DNA of 64,000 nucleotides from Adiantum capillus-veneris. Its lineage: Eukaryota > Streptophyta > Polypodiopsida > Polypodiales > Pteridaceae. Where the stretch lies: contig CM043970.1 of NCBI GenBank assembly GCA_014529385.2, positions 68,594,567 to 68,658,566 on the forward strand. Reading direction: 5' to 3'. Below the pieces are notes generated by a model that saw only the letters and a program-made list of their open reading frames with translations, was not told where the DNA came from and searched no databases. Shown one piece after another: positions 1-10,699 of this stretch (position 1 is its first letter; every line of letters begins with the position of its first letter). The position numbers and the translations under genes were made by a program.

Positions 1-67
1 AAGAATAGCCATAGCCACAAAAGCAGTTTGGGAGTCATGGGGAAAACCAGCCATTAGACAAACTCGA

Positions 68-769
68 ATGAAATTGCAGTTGGCTGACGGACACATTGAA
101 AGACCATTAGGACTGCTTGAAAAAGTGATAGTTAATTCTTGTGAGATTGAATATCAACACACTTTTGCCATAGTGGACTTTGGTAAGAAGCTTAAGTACG
201 AAATCATCTTGGGAAGACCTTTCATGAGGCAAGTACAACTCATCCAGGATTGGGGGAACAATTATCTGTACTTGAATCAAGTGGGATTAATAACAAGGGT
301 TAACCTAAAAGATCACACTTATAGAGATGTCATGAAACCACCCATACAAGAATTTGATTCAGTCTCTTCGGTTGAAACTAAGCTTCCATCTTGGTTGAAC
401 AAGGACACTCCTATTTGGATGTGCGGAGCCTCAGAAAATGGGAGCTTAAAACGAGAAGAATGCATCTTAGAAAGGGATTGTAGAGACGAAGCTTATGTAC
501 CTGAACCCTTTCCAGAGCATATGTTTGAGCCAGTTGAATGGACACAAATTTTAGAAACGATGGATGTATGTGTAAATGCGTCTATGCCTACTCAATTTTT
601 CAATGAGGATGGCTATGACATCATTCACATACAAATGATCTCGACCCTTTACTGTGAAGACCAAATTCAAGAATCCAAGGACTTAATGAAAGCTCAACAA
701 ATCTTTTCAGACCTCTACTATGATGCAACAAATGAGTCTGAAGACATTCCACCACATCTGATGATTTAG
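68..769 (+). pseudogene. Gypsy-1 retropepsin C-terminal part and PR-RT linker
   Basis: The 233-codon ORF begins with a retropepsin-like segment (LQLADGHIERPLGLL, then EIILGRPFM about residues 45-55). ILGRPFM is the typical second half of a Ty3/gypsy aspartic protease. The catalytic DTG/DSG half would lie just upstream, near or beyond the window edge, so the ATG at 68 is internal rather than a true start. The rest (residues ~75-233) is acidic linker between protease and RT with no domain I recognise. The frame then closes before RT. Confidence 0.7.
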
Positions 770-1097
770 GGTAAAAAAAAGAACATATGAGAGCTAAATT
801 ACTCACCAAAGGAGGGGAGGAAAAGTCTTTTGACTTTCCGAACCAAAAACCAAGAAGACAGAAATGTTATAGGAGAAAAAGAGATACAAGAAACCTGAAA
901 GCTAGACCTATGACATCAGTCTCCAATAAAGAGTATTTTTTGATGTAGATAGATGGCACATGACTGTGTCAAGGACAAAATCACTGGTAGATATCCTCTA
1001 AATGAAACAAAGGAAACATCAAAAGCATTGAGAAAAATGAGAAAATAAACTCAAGTGAAACCTAAATACCAGGACAGGGATTCGAGCATGACACGAG

Positions 1098-1286
1098 TTG
1101 AACACAAAAAGAAATATCAACTTTTGGTTAGATCAACATAAAACTGCCTTTGCAACTAAATGGGGTATTGTCACCTATCGAGTTATGCCTTTTGGGTTGA
1201 CTAATGCCTCTGCCACCTTCCAAAGATTGATGAGTCATGCTTTTAAAGAATACCTCTTGGAATTTCTTGGGAGTATATATGGATGA
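1098..1286 (+). pseudogene. Gypsy-1 reverse transcriptase fragment
   Basis: The reading frame encodes KTAFATKWGIVTYRVMPFGL followed by TNASATFQRLM, the fingers/palm segment just before the catalytic YVDD-type motif of Ty3/gypsy RT. The frame breaks just after, and the MDDLC-like stretch that follows (around 1279) is shifted. The N-terminal RT and catalytic core are lost or too decayed to follow, so this copy cannot make active RT. Confidence 0.8.
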
Positions 1287-1770
1287 TCTATGTCTACATT
1301 CCTCAATCTGGATTGATCATTTTGAAACCCATGTACAGCTTGATTACACACTTTGAATGGATTGATAAATGTGAGGAGTTGTTCATGAAGCTTAAGCAAG
1401 CTCTCACTTCAGCTCCAATATTGAAAGCACCAAATTGGAATAAGATATTCCACATGCATGTAGATGCTTCCAATTTTGCCATCGGTTGTATAATAGCTCA
1501 ACAAGAGACGGGAAAATTGATTTTCCTATTTCTTATGCTAGCCGATAGCTGAATATGGCAGAGAAAAACTACACCACCACAAAGAGGGAAGGATTAGGGA
1601 TGATCTATGCCGTGAAAAAGTATAGACATTACCTACTAGCTAACAAATTTGTGTTCTTCGTGGATCACCAAGATTTATTATACTTGGTTAACAAGCCATG
1701 CAACACAGTCATTCTTCTGGAATTTGATTTCACTATAGTTGTGAAAAAGGGCACCATGGATCACCTGTGA
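1283..1770 (+). pseudogene. Gypsy-1 RT-associated RNase H fragments
   Basis: Two neighbouring frames (1283-1552 and 1555-1770) together match the RNase H that follows Ty3/gypsy RT: an FMKLKQALTSAPIL connection segment, HVDASNFAIG (the DAS motif with the first catalytic Asp), then EKNYTTTKREGLGMIYAVKK with the catalytic Glu region, and VDHQDLLYLV with the third Asp. A stop separates the frames near 1552. It is degenerate but easily recognised. Confidence 0.8.
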
Positions 1771-1866
1771 AGGATAGTTTCAGGAGAACCACCTAAGGGG
1801 GTAGACGATGATCTACCAAATGCATATTTATTTTCCGTTGAAATGATACATTGATGGTCTAGAAAT

Positions 1867-2634
1867 TTGGTATCCTTGATGACCATAGCCCAAGTGAATT
1901 TGCAAATACCACTTCCAATTACAATTGGATTGATTGAGCAATCTGCTATGTATCAATTACTAGCTGGACGGCTCTACAAAAGAAATCAAGATGGAATATT
2001 GCTTTTGTGCATTAATCCTGAGGAAAAAAACCAATACCTAAGTCAATCACACATCATGATAGTGGGACTTCACTTTGTGGAAGACCAAACTACGCAATGG
2101 ATCTTGAGACTTGGAGTATTTTGGCCAACCATGAGGAATGATATTCACTCATTTGTAAAAAATTATCATCAATGCCAGAACCAAGCACCCATACCTCATG
2201 CGATATTGTTCCAAATAGCACTCATTCTTAAGTGCAGTAACTATCTAGTTGCTTACTTATCGAGCAGATCATTTCCTGAGGACATGAGTAAACGCCGCCA
2301 AAGAGCGATTGAAACAGAGGCAAGAGACTATGCTCTCATTGGAAAAAAATTATACTGGAGAGGAAAGGACCAACATTTGCATCTTTGCGCAAATGAAGAT
2401 GAATATATATTCCCATGCTAGAACAAGCACACACTGGATTTGGTTAGAGGTTACTTTTCTAATGAAACCACCACTAGAGCAATTCTTATGGCAGGCATAT
2501 GGTGGCCCACACTTTTCGCAGATGCCAAAGAATATGTTCGAAGGTGTAATGCATGTCAGCGAGCAAAAATGCCAACTAGAGTAGATAGCATGCCCTTGAG
2601 AACAATGATGGGAGCTAGAGCTTTTGCAAAATGA
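1867..2634 (+). pseudogene. Gypsy-1 integrase zinc-binding region, apparently duplicated
   Basis: The 1867-2421 frame contains LLAGRLYKRNQDGILLLCIN followed by an H-x-H region, GVFWPTMRNDIHSFVK and CQ. This is one full HHCC-type unit, although the first Cys is replaced by His (NYHQC). Downstream, SKRRQRAIETEARDYALIGK, KKLYWRGKDQ and then, in a shifted frame at 2440-2634, GIWWPTLFADAKEYV followed by RRCNACQ form a second unit of the same layout. The order linker-zinc-linker-zinc suggests a duplicated module in this lineage. A stop separates the second linker from the second zinc segment. Confidence 0.6.
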
Positions 2635-2640
2635 GGAATA

Positions 2641-3223
2641 GATTTTGTCAGGCCAATACAACCACCTATGTATAGGACTCAAGCTCAATATATTATTGTA
2701 GTGACGCACTATTTGACAAAGTGGGCAGAAGCCAAGGCAACGAGGAAGAATGATGCTAGAACCAGAGCCACATTCCTATATGAGAGCGTATTCACAAGAT
2801 ATGGACTTCCGATCGAGATTGTCAGTGATATGGGAACTCATTTCCTCAATGAGGTAATTGAGTATCTGTTAAACGAATTTATGGTCATCCATAACAAGTT
2901 AGCTCCCTATCATACCCAAGAAAATGGACAAGCTGAGCACACGAATAAAATTCTTAGCTCAGTATTGACTAAAGTGGTTAGTTCAGGACGGATTGATTGG
3001 GAAATGAATCTACATGCTGCTCTATGGGCTTATAGAGTTCATTCAAGACAGCTCTAAACTCTACACCCTTCAACCTTGTTTATGGTATGGATGCCATACT
3101 ATCAATAGAATTTCTATTGCCGACGCTAAGGGTGGCCAAAGATCTTGAGTGGACTGGACATGAACTGTTAGAAAGGCGCGAAGAATTAGAGAAGATTGAT
3201 AAGAAAAGGCTGATAGTTGTAGC
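2641..3223 (+). pseudogene. Gypsy-1 integrase core fragment
   Basis: The core domain is readable from a GIDFV-like start near 2638 through THYLTKWAEAKATRK, IEIVSDMGTHFLNEVIEYL (second Asp) and PYHTQENGQAEHTNKIL. In the last motif the catalytic Glu region reads GQAEHTN, with E preserved. ALWAYR follows, then the frame breaks at 3057. A C-terminal tail continues in another frame to the LTR junction at 3224. Confidence 0.8.
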
Positions 3224-3335
3224 TAATAACTTGATTGTAGGGGAAGAGAATTGCACGTAATGAGTATTTCATTAATAGAATACTTAGTGGAGATGGAGAG
3301 AGTGCTTGGTTGGAAATAGAAACACTTTACACATT

Positions 3336-3340
3336 CCTAA
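3336..3340. repeat. Copia-1 target-site duplication, left
   Basis: CCTAA directly precedes the 5' LTR and is repeated at 10843-10847 after the 3' LTR. Confidence 0.9.
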
Positions 3341-3485
3341 TGTTGGAGCTATATATGGCTCACTCTACTCAACTTGGTCTCACCTATATATTTGTATCTT
3401 GTCCTCAATATGAATCAGTCTTCGGGAGCGTATATGGTGTGTATCTTGTCCCGTCTCTCTCTCTCTTTCTCTCTACATCTCAACA
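3341..3485 (+). repeat. Copia-1 5' LTR (145 bp)
   Basis: TG...CA bounded repeat matching 10700-10842. It contains an AT-rich CTATATATTTG box and a pyrimidine (TCTC) run before its end. Such short LTRs are typical of small copia lineages. Confidence 0.92.
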
Positions 3486-3497
3486 TGGTATCAGAGC
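3486..3497 (+). promoter_or_regulatory. Copia-1 primer binding site (initiator Met tRNA)
   Basis: TGGTATCAGAGC follows the 5' LTR with no gap. It is the standard plant copia site complementary to the 3' end of tRNA-iMet. Confidence 0.92.
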
Positions 3498-4100
3498 AGT
3501 AACGATCATGCGCCGATTCAATTCCTGGTGACAAAACAGTATGTGTATGCGATTTGCATGTAAGATTCAAAAATTGCTACAAATTTTATTTTTGAGCATT
3601 GATTCTTGTTAGCTGTGGTTGTTTTGTGTTAAGAAGAATACGATTAGTGTTTTGTGTGGCGTTTATTGCTAATCAATCTAATCGTTGATTACGTTTTCTT
3701 GTTGATGACACCCTGAACTTCATCTCAATTTTTCTGGTTGTTCAGCTTAAAATTTGGAGAAATGGGAAAAGCGTTGTCGTGCTGTGGCACGTACATAGTG
3801 GGAACGCATGCTACAAGATCTATCTTGTATTTTTTTAGATACATAACTATATTTTCTATAGTGTACATATGCATATTTAAGTATAATAATAAGCCTTCTA
3901 TCTCATCCTATTATTTTTCTTAAGGGTAACCTATCCTTACTTTACCATCAGAAAATACTTAGTCTATGGAAAAAACATCAATAGCTCCGCCTCTTTAACT
4001 TGGGGCAAAAAGCATTGATTCTTTATTTCTACTATTTCATTATCATCTCACACCCTAGCTAGATCCTATATCTAGGGTAAACTCCAATATATATATATTC
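3498..4100 (+). other. Copia-1 leader, proximal non-coding part
   Basis: AT-rich leader with no ORF I can support. The small open frame at 3738-3923 has no ATG and no recognisable domain. Confidence 0.5.
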
Positions 4101-4606
4101 TACGTATTTTTTATACTTTTCTTATATTTCTTTTTAAATAGCTACTAGGAGAGAATCAAATCCTAGTGGGACACTAGGTGGCATGATTTCAAAGATACAC
4201 TTATTTTAATGCATTATTGCAAGCATGATTACAAAACTTTGTCAAGGAGCAATGTCATGCTTTCATATGGCATGAGGTGTCCTTTGGAATTAAATGAAAG
4301 TGTAGGCTAAGGAGACCACATGAAGACTTTTGCTGCCATAAATGGACCCTATTTTGATGAATTTTTTACACAAGGTTCCAATCCGAATTGGAAAACAATT
4401 TTAAAATGAAAATCGTAGCTAATGAGATGAAGTTTTTTGCCCAAATTTTTACTTTTTTATTTGGAGCCACGGTTGAGGAGATATGATCAAAATACTGGAC
4501 CCCAGTCTGCCCACATCATGCAGGGGCAGCTCATTTCCAACTTTTCCAATTCCTGTTCACACTGGCTCCTCTCTTCTTGTGTAAACCCTTGGGGGTTCCC
4601 TTCACC

Positions 4607-4615
4607 TATAAAAGG
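4607..4615 (+). promoter_or_regulatory. TATA box in the Tat-like LTR fragment
   Basis: TATAAAAGG sits in the promoter position of the LTR fragment, as it does in the Gypsy-2 LTRs (51780 and 60343). Confidence 0.5.
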
Positions 4616-5164
4616 GGACCTCTTCTTCCTTGGAAAGAACTCAAGCATTCAAGCCATTGATGAGAGGAATTCTCGAGGGAGTGAGTAGTAATGCCTAATT
4701 GTACTTAGCCATTAACATAAGCCCAAGCCTACACTTTCTCCTAGAGGGAGACTAGCCATTCTTGCAACAAGCTAACCTTGGAAGATCAACTCTAATCAAA
4801 GAAGGTCTTGCACTTGGTGTATCAATCAAAGTGGAATTATCCACTCTTATTCTCTCTCCCATCAATAATGGTGCCGAAGGGTTTCAAGTAAGATGTGTTC
4901 TACATTGATGTTTTCTTGATTTCTTGTTGTTTTCATTTTCATCTCTAATCCAACATATATATATATATATATGTATCTAATCTCATCTCCTTAACCAAAC
5001 CTATCTCTCTCATTCTTAGTAATCCATCCTCTCTAGGTTCTCTTGCTACAGGTACATCTCTCCCCGCAGTATCCTTATTGCCTACGGGCAAGAATAGGGC
5101 TTGGCAGGGAAACTTCTCATCTCTTCACTTCTCTCATATCTACATTTCTCACATACTATCCTAG

Positions 5165-5383
5165 ATGAATAACCCACATGATGATCATTTCTATCGCTTT
5201 CACTCTGTACGATCTATTAGAATTAACGTATGGATTAGCCGTAAAATACACTTTCAACAACGTATAGTGTTTCTCTTCGGCCCTGAAAGGCTCAATGAAA
5301 TACTTCTATCACCGGATCCCATCATACTACCTCTCATAGACTATAATTTTTCTTTTGATGTAAGCGTAGTTATCTTGCTATGA
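5165..5383 (+). CDS. Small leader ORF A1 (72 aa), type L, unknown function
   Basis: Complete ATG-to-TGA ORF of 72 codons with no database-type domain I recognise. Residues ~18-72 run IRINVWISRKIHFQQRIVF, FGPERLNEIL, then ILPLIDY and a hydrophobic end VVILL. It matches the ORF at 53063-53281 through most of its length, with an identical ISRKIHFQQR block and LPLIDY. In the conserved block many codons differ only at synonymous positions (for example AGC/AGT, CGT/AGA, CAC/CAT, GGC/GGT), which suggests protein-level selection. Its stop overlaps the start of A2 as ATGA. No signal peptide or clear membrane segment is seen. Confidence 0.6.
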   Translation: MNNPHDDHFYRFHSVRSIRINVWISRKIHFQQRIVFLFGPERLNEILLSPDPIILPLIDYNFSFDVSVVILL

Positions 5384-5592
5384 ACCAAGAGGATTTGTAC
5401 ACACAATTAATCCCAATCACTAGACAAAATATATATATTATGGTAAGCACAATACTACAATTCCAAAGAACAATTCGTAGCCTATTTGGCCAGCCAAGAT
5501 TGAATGCCATTAACTCATCCATTAACCCTTTCATATTACCCATGATACGATATGACCATAGCCTTGATGTTTTCATCTTCGTATTGTTTTGA
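5380..5592 (+). CDS. Small leader ORF A2 (70 aa), type S, unknown function
   Basis: Complete ATG-to-TGA ORF of 70 codons. It matches the ORF at 52829-53041 (VST-LQFQR, NPFILP-IRYD, SLDV-IFVLF) and, more distantly, the neighbouring ORF A1: both types share a K/I-x-FQ-R block, FG/LG-x2-R, NP-ILPLI-Y and a DV-IF-L end. The pair therefore looks like an ancient duplication. The start codon overlaps the A1 stop (ATGA), an arrangement suited to termination-reinitiation. No function can be assigned from the sequence. Confidence 0.6.
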   Translation: MNQEDLYTQLIPITRQNIYIMVSTILQFQRTIRSLFGQPRLNAINSSINPFILPMIRYDHSLDVFIFVLF

Positions 5593-5599
5593 CATTCTC

Positions 5600-6263
5600 T
5601 TTTGCGTTCTTTCTTTGTGTGTGTGAGTGCAAGAGAGAAAGAGTGAGTCTTCTTTGATTGCACTTCTTTCCAAACCCTAGTCTTCATGGCATCTATGGTT
5701 TAACTCCTTCATATAGTTTTTGTTGAGTTCTCTCACAAACTCTCACAGCCATAAGCCCGGTGCTTTCCTGGCAAGACCGCAAATTTCTCGACAACGCAAT
5801 GACACTTTTCATCCAAAACTTGTTCGTCTCCTCGAGCTCTTCGATTTGAGGTCTAGGTTTGCGTCAATCGGAGTTCGCACCAGAAAGTTATGTTGTTTTT
5901 ACTGCAATTGAGCTTGACGCAGCTTTCTTCGTCCTACTTCTTCGTGAAGCGTCCGCGATCGTTTTTATTATTTTGGCGTTAACTTTTTCAAGAAGACTTA
6001 GCTTTTTGCTATTCGTATTGTGGCGGTCAATGTTGCGTCGCACGCCACTCTATTTTGAGGACTCTTTTATTATTAACGTCTCCTTTACCCTGCTTTTTTT
6101 GGGTGATGTCTCTCACATATTTGGACGTTCCTTGAGCATCCTTCTTACGTTTATCGTTGACAGAACGCAGTCCTCATATCTCTCTAATTCTCAATTGCGG
6201 CCTTCACCATATATGGTGTGCAAATTCTGCGATCTTATCTTATACGTCTTCTCGCAACACGAT
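5600..6263 (+). other. Copia-1 leader, distal part before gag
   Basis: The sequence is open in the gag frame from 5859, but there is no gag similarity upstream of the ATG at 6264. The predicted residues are a hydrophobic jumble typical of untranslated pyrimidine-rich leader. I therefore treat it as leader and place the gag start at 6264. Confidence 0.55.
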
Positions 6264-9200
6264 ATGGCTATGAATATTCTCGTCAACGGCTTTCCTTCTG
6301 GCCAGCGTTTTGTTCCTCCTTTCCAAGGTCATGGTTTTCCAGGCTGGAAAGAAAAGATGTTGTTAATTCTTGAAGGCGATGAACTCTCCGATTTTGTTCT
6401 TGGAAATCGTGTTTGTCCGCCTCAGCCCGTTGATACGGATAATGATAACGTGCTTATCACTGAAGGACCTATATTTGAAGATTGGAATGTTGCCTATACG
6501 GATTGGCAACGACGTGATAAAGTAGCTCGTTGGTATATTCTTTTTGCTCTTATTGATTCTCTTTTGATTGATATGTATGAACTTCCTACTTCCCACGACG
6601 TATGGAAGTACCTTATTGCAAACTTTTAGAAGAAATCTGTCACAGAAATACTTTATTTGAGAGGGTTGATTAACAAGTTACAATATGAAGTTGGTACTGT
6701 CATGATGGGACATATTGAATCTTTCAAATCTATTATTAATCAACTTGCTGCTGCCGGTGATCCTGTTCCACAAAAGCAACTGATTACACTTCTCCTTGAT
6801 ACGGTGAAGGACTCTTCTTATGATAACATTGTTACTATTCTCTCTAATAAAGATGGTCTTGATTTTGACCAAGCCTGCATGTCTTTAATTGAATACTCTC
6901 AACGTCAAGAACGTCGTAATCCTGGTCATGATACAGCTATGATTTCACAAGAGGAGACTGAGTCACAACAGATGGAACGGGCTTTTTATGCTCGAAGGCA
7001 TCCATTTCAACGAGGAAACCGTAGAGGTGGCCGTCGCGGTAATATTTTCTCTCGTCTCAAATTTCCTAATAAGCAGTGTTCTTACTGCAACAGAAATGGC
7101 CATACTGAAGATGATTGTTGGGCACCTCAATATGAGGAAGAACACAATATTACCACAAAACAACCATGTTTATCTAGAGACTCTTCTTCTTCTTCTTGTG
7201 AATATTGTAGACGATCTGATCATCCCACTCATATGTGCTATAAGCGTCGATTCGACACAGATCGGAATAGAGCATATGCTACTGAACATCGAAACAACAT
7301 TGTACGAGAAACAAGCTGTGTCCTATGTTCAGTTGCTCCAGACATAATACTTCATGTACGCGATGGATCACTTTTTATTGTCGATTCTGGTGCTACACGA
7401 AATATGACATATCAGTCTAAGTGGCTCCATAACTATCATCCACTGCCAGTTCAACGTGTTGTTTATCTTGCTGATGACACTACTTGTCAAGTAAAGGGTA
7501 TTGGAGACTTATATCTTGGTACCTTATCTTCTTCCACTCGAATTTTGCGAGGAGTATTACATGTACCAGATCTTCAACGTAATCTTCTTTCAGTTGCTAG
7601 ACTTGTTGATCTTGGTCTGTTTGTTGGATTTGATCATACCAAATGCCGAATTGAGAAAGATGGATAGACTATAGCTATTGCTCCTCGAAATGGTAATTTG
7701 TTTGAACTCTCTCTCAATGATGCTGTAGCAAATGTTGTCACTGCTCCAGGTGATCATGATTGCAAAGTATGGCATCACCGTTTTGTTCATGCAGATTTCT
7801 CAAAACTCCTTGATCTTCAATGCCGTGATCTTGTTCATGGCATGGATCTTAAAGCCCATCCCCATATGGGAATTTGTGAATTTTGTGCTCTTGGGAAACA
7901 CAATTGCAAACCCTTTCCTCTTTCAAATACAACTCATTCTCATGACATATTGGATCTTGTTCATACTGATATATGTGGACCTCTACCTTCTTCGAGATCA
8001 CAATATCGCTACTTCATTACTTTCATTGATGATTTCTCAAGGTATACGACTGTATTTCTACTTAAACAAAAATCTGAAGCCTTATGTGTTTTCAAACAAT
8101 TCCACAAGGCTGCGAAACTTCAAACTGGTCGTCGCCCTAAGAAGCTTCGTAGTGACAATGGAGGGAAATATGTTTCTCTAGAGTTTGTGAGTTACTGTGC
8201 TGATAGTGGAATTCATCATGAACACAATATTCCATATTCGTCTCAACAAAACGGTGTTGCTGAACGAAAGAATCGCACTATTCTCAATGCTGTAAGATGT
8301 ATGCTGATTCATTCTGGCTTATCTCGTGTTTTCTGGGTTGAAGCTACTTTGACAGTAGTATTTATTCAAAATCATCTTCCTACTACTGCACCCTTTGGTA
8401 AGATACCCATCACAGCATGGACAGGTGACATTCCTTCTGTATCTCATTTTCGAACCTTTGGATGTATTGCTTATATTCATGTTCCCAAAGAAACACGAAC
8501 AAAGCTTGATGCTCCTAGTCTTAAAGTTATTTTTATTGGATATTCTGACACTTCCAAAGGCTACAAATTCTATGACCCTTACTCCAAGAAAGTAATTGTG
8601 AATCGTGATGCTACTTTTAACGAACAGCTTATGGGAGGCTCATGGTCCATGGATGATTCTGATGATAATAAATCATTGCTTCAGGCTTTTCCATTTCTTT
8701 CAGAAGATGAAACTCTTCCTATAGAGCAACTTTCCTCTTCACAACCATCCATTCCGAATGTTTCCAATGATGATATTGATATTTTTGTTGATCTGCCTAT
8801 TGATTTTGAACATGGCTCATGTCATGTTTATGATGACGATATTGCTGATAATGCTTTTTCTACTTCTGAAGATCCCATTACTTATGATGAAGCTATCTCT
8901 TCACCACAAAAGGATCAATGGCAACTGGCTATGGAAGCAGAGTACGATTCTCTTATCTCTAAAGGTACATGGATACTAACTGAATTACCTCCTGGTCGTA
9001 CAGCTATTAAATGTAAGTGGGTGTATAAGACAAAAGTAAAAGCAGATGGATCTTTTGAAAAGTTCAAGGCGCGTTTAGTTGCAAAAGGTTACTCCCAAGT
9101 AGCTGGTGTTGATTATCAAGAGACTTTTTCACCAGTTGTTCACATTACAAGTGTTCGAGTTTTATTGGCATTTGCTGCTCAATTTGATTTAGAAGCTCAT

Positions 9201-10451
9201 CAAATGGATGTGTGAACTGCTTTTCTTAATGGTGACTTGGAATAGGAAATTTATATGGAACAACCAGAAGGGTTTGTTATTCCAGGTAAAGAAGACCTTG
9301 TTGCTCAACTCCATAAGGCACTATATGGTCTCAAACAAGCTTCGCGAGCCTGGTATACAAAATTTGATCTTTTTCTCACCTCTAAAGGATTCATCTCTTG
9401 CTCGCCAGACCCCAACTTATACATAAAACGCCAAGGTAGCAGTTTTGTGATTCTTGCTCTTTACGTGGATGATACCATCCTTGTTTCCAATGATTTGGGA
9501 TTTCTTCAGCAAGTGAAAAAGTTATTGTCTTCTACATTTGATATGGTGGATCTTGGAGAGATTCACTCGTGTCTTGGCATTCAAATCCAACGGAACCGTA
9601 CAAAAGGTATTTTATTCCTTCGACAGTCAAAGTTTATTGCAAATACTATTCAAAATTTTGGTATGGAATCTGCACATTCAGCCAACACACCTTGTCTTGC
9701 GAGCTCTACGAAGAACACTTCTGACAATGGCGATCAACTTGTCACAAATCAACCTTATGATAACTTGATTGGATGTCTTAAGTTTCTTGGCATGAACACT
9801 CGTCCTGATATTTTGCTTGTTGCTAATTATCTTGGACAACATCTTCCATGTCCTTCTCTTAAGCATTGGTCTACTGCAAAGCGTGTGTTGAAATACTTGA
9901 AAGGCACTACAGATTTTGGTTTAGTCTATCGACGACAACTCACATCGGATTCTATGCAATCTCTTTCTCTTTTGGGTTACACAGATACAGATTGGGCAAG
10001 CTCACATTTATCTATGCGATCTACTAGTGGAAATTGCTTCTTTATAAATGGTTGTCTTGTTTCTTGGACCAGCAAGAAACAACGTTGTGTTGCAGTTTCT
10101 ACGACTGAGTCAGAATATGTTGCGGCATCACTTGCAGCTCGTGAGTTGATTTGGCTTCGACAAGTGTTGGTTGATATTGGTCACTCTCCTCTTTCTAGCA
10201 CACCTGTGCGGTGTGAAAACCAAAGTGATATTAGTCTTGCAAAAGACTATGTTCAACATAATAAGTCAAAGCACATTGCTGTCCATTATCATTATGTCAG
10301 GTATGAAGTACATAAAGGAAACATTATGGTTGAACATTGTCCAAGTGACCAGATGATTGCAGACATTTTGACCAAAGGCCTCAATGAGCCACGTTTCATC
10401 CTCTTGCGCTCGGAGCTTGGAGTTGCTTCGACCTCACTCTTTCTAGATTAG
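6264..10451 (+). pseudogene. Copia-1 gag-pol polyprotein with four in-frame stops
   Basis: One continuous frame codes for gag, protease, integrase, RT and RNase H. Gag ends with two zinc knuckles CX2CX4HX4C (7077-7118 and 7197-7238). The protease has VDSGATRN (about 7380). Integrase has HH and CC pairs (7770-7880), then Asp in LVHTDICGP, Asp in LRSDNGG and Glu in GVAERKN, all intact. RT keeps YVDD (9462-9473) and RNase H keeps the TDTDW and TTESEY motifs. Stops at 6627 TAG, 7665 TAG, 9213 TGA and 9243 TAG break it. The related Copia-2 has Arg and Glu codons at the last two sites, so these are mutations. Three of the four fit C-to-T changes (CAG or CGA). Confidence 0.93.
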
Positions 10452-10699
10452 CTTCTTTGCTACTGTAATAGCTTTGTACATATGACATTGTAATCTTTTA
10501 GGTACCATGCACTATGCACACTCCACATTTGCACATTGTGATCTCTAAGTCACTTGAATATTTGTACATAGATGAACAATTCACTTTCACATCATCATCA
10601 CTGGTTCATATTTTCACATTGTATAGGGGCTTGGGTTTTTCCCTTGAACTCCCCAAGGGTTTTTTCATCCAAAGCTAGAGACCTTTGTTTGAGTGGGGG
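10452..10699 (+). promoter_or_regulatory. Copia-1 3' UTR with stem-loop and polypurine tract
   Basis: It contains CCCTTGAACTCCCCAAGGG (10641-10659), a 6-bp perfect stem, followed by a conserved TTTTTTCATCC block. The polypurine tract TTGAGTGGGGG (10689-10699) touches the 3' LTR. The same block precedes the 3' LTR in Copia-2, Copia-3 and Copia-4. Confidence 0.8.

Larger units (their letters stand above)
1..3223 (+). mobile_element. Gypsy-1: decayed Ty3/gypsy pol, truncated at window left edge
   Basis: Plus-strand protease, RT, RNase H and integrase fragments lie in the Ty3/gypsy order (PR-RT-RH-IN) but are broken by many stops and frameshifts. Gag and the 5' LTR lie outside the window. The 3' side ends where an LTR of the CHR-2 family begins at 3224. 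Non-coding, frame-broken stretches (770-1097, 3058-3223) still show pol-like fragments, for example LVYGMDAILSIEF encoded after 3076. The clade is not certain. It is the oldest-looking layer at this end because it hosts the other insertions. Confidence 0.85.
4100..5600 (+). mobile_element. Tat-like LTR and leader fragment inside the Copia-1 leader
   Basis: The segment 4430-4530 aligns by eye with the Gypsy-2 LTR (around 51000-51110): both have a GCC..CAAATTTTT run, a GAGCTACG-like block and TGGACCCCAGT. A TATAAAAGG box lies at 4607. A possible primer site, TGGTGCCGAAGGG (4869-4881), follows a CATCA end. Two small ORFs follow, homologous to the leader ORFs of Gypsy-2. No gag is seen after them. 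Exact borders and a target duplication are not visible, so this may be a truncated insertion or sequence carried within Copia-1. Confidence 0.6.

Noticed and set aside
3310-3531. ORF across the Copia-1 5' LTR
   Set aside because: Lies over LTR and primer site; not a protein-coding context.
5859-6263. N-terminal extension of Copia-1 gag before the ATG at 6264
   Set aside because: Open by chance; hydrophobic residues with no gag similarity, and gag-like sequence begins at 6264.
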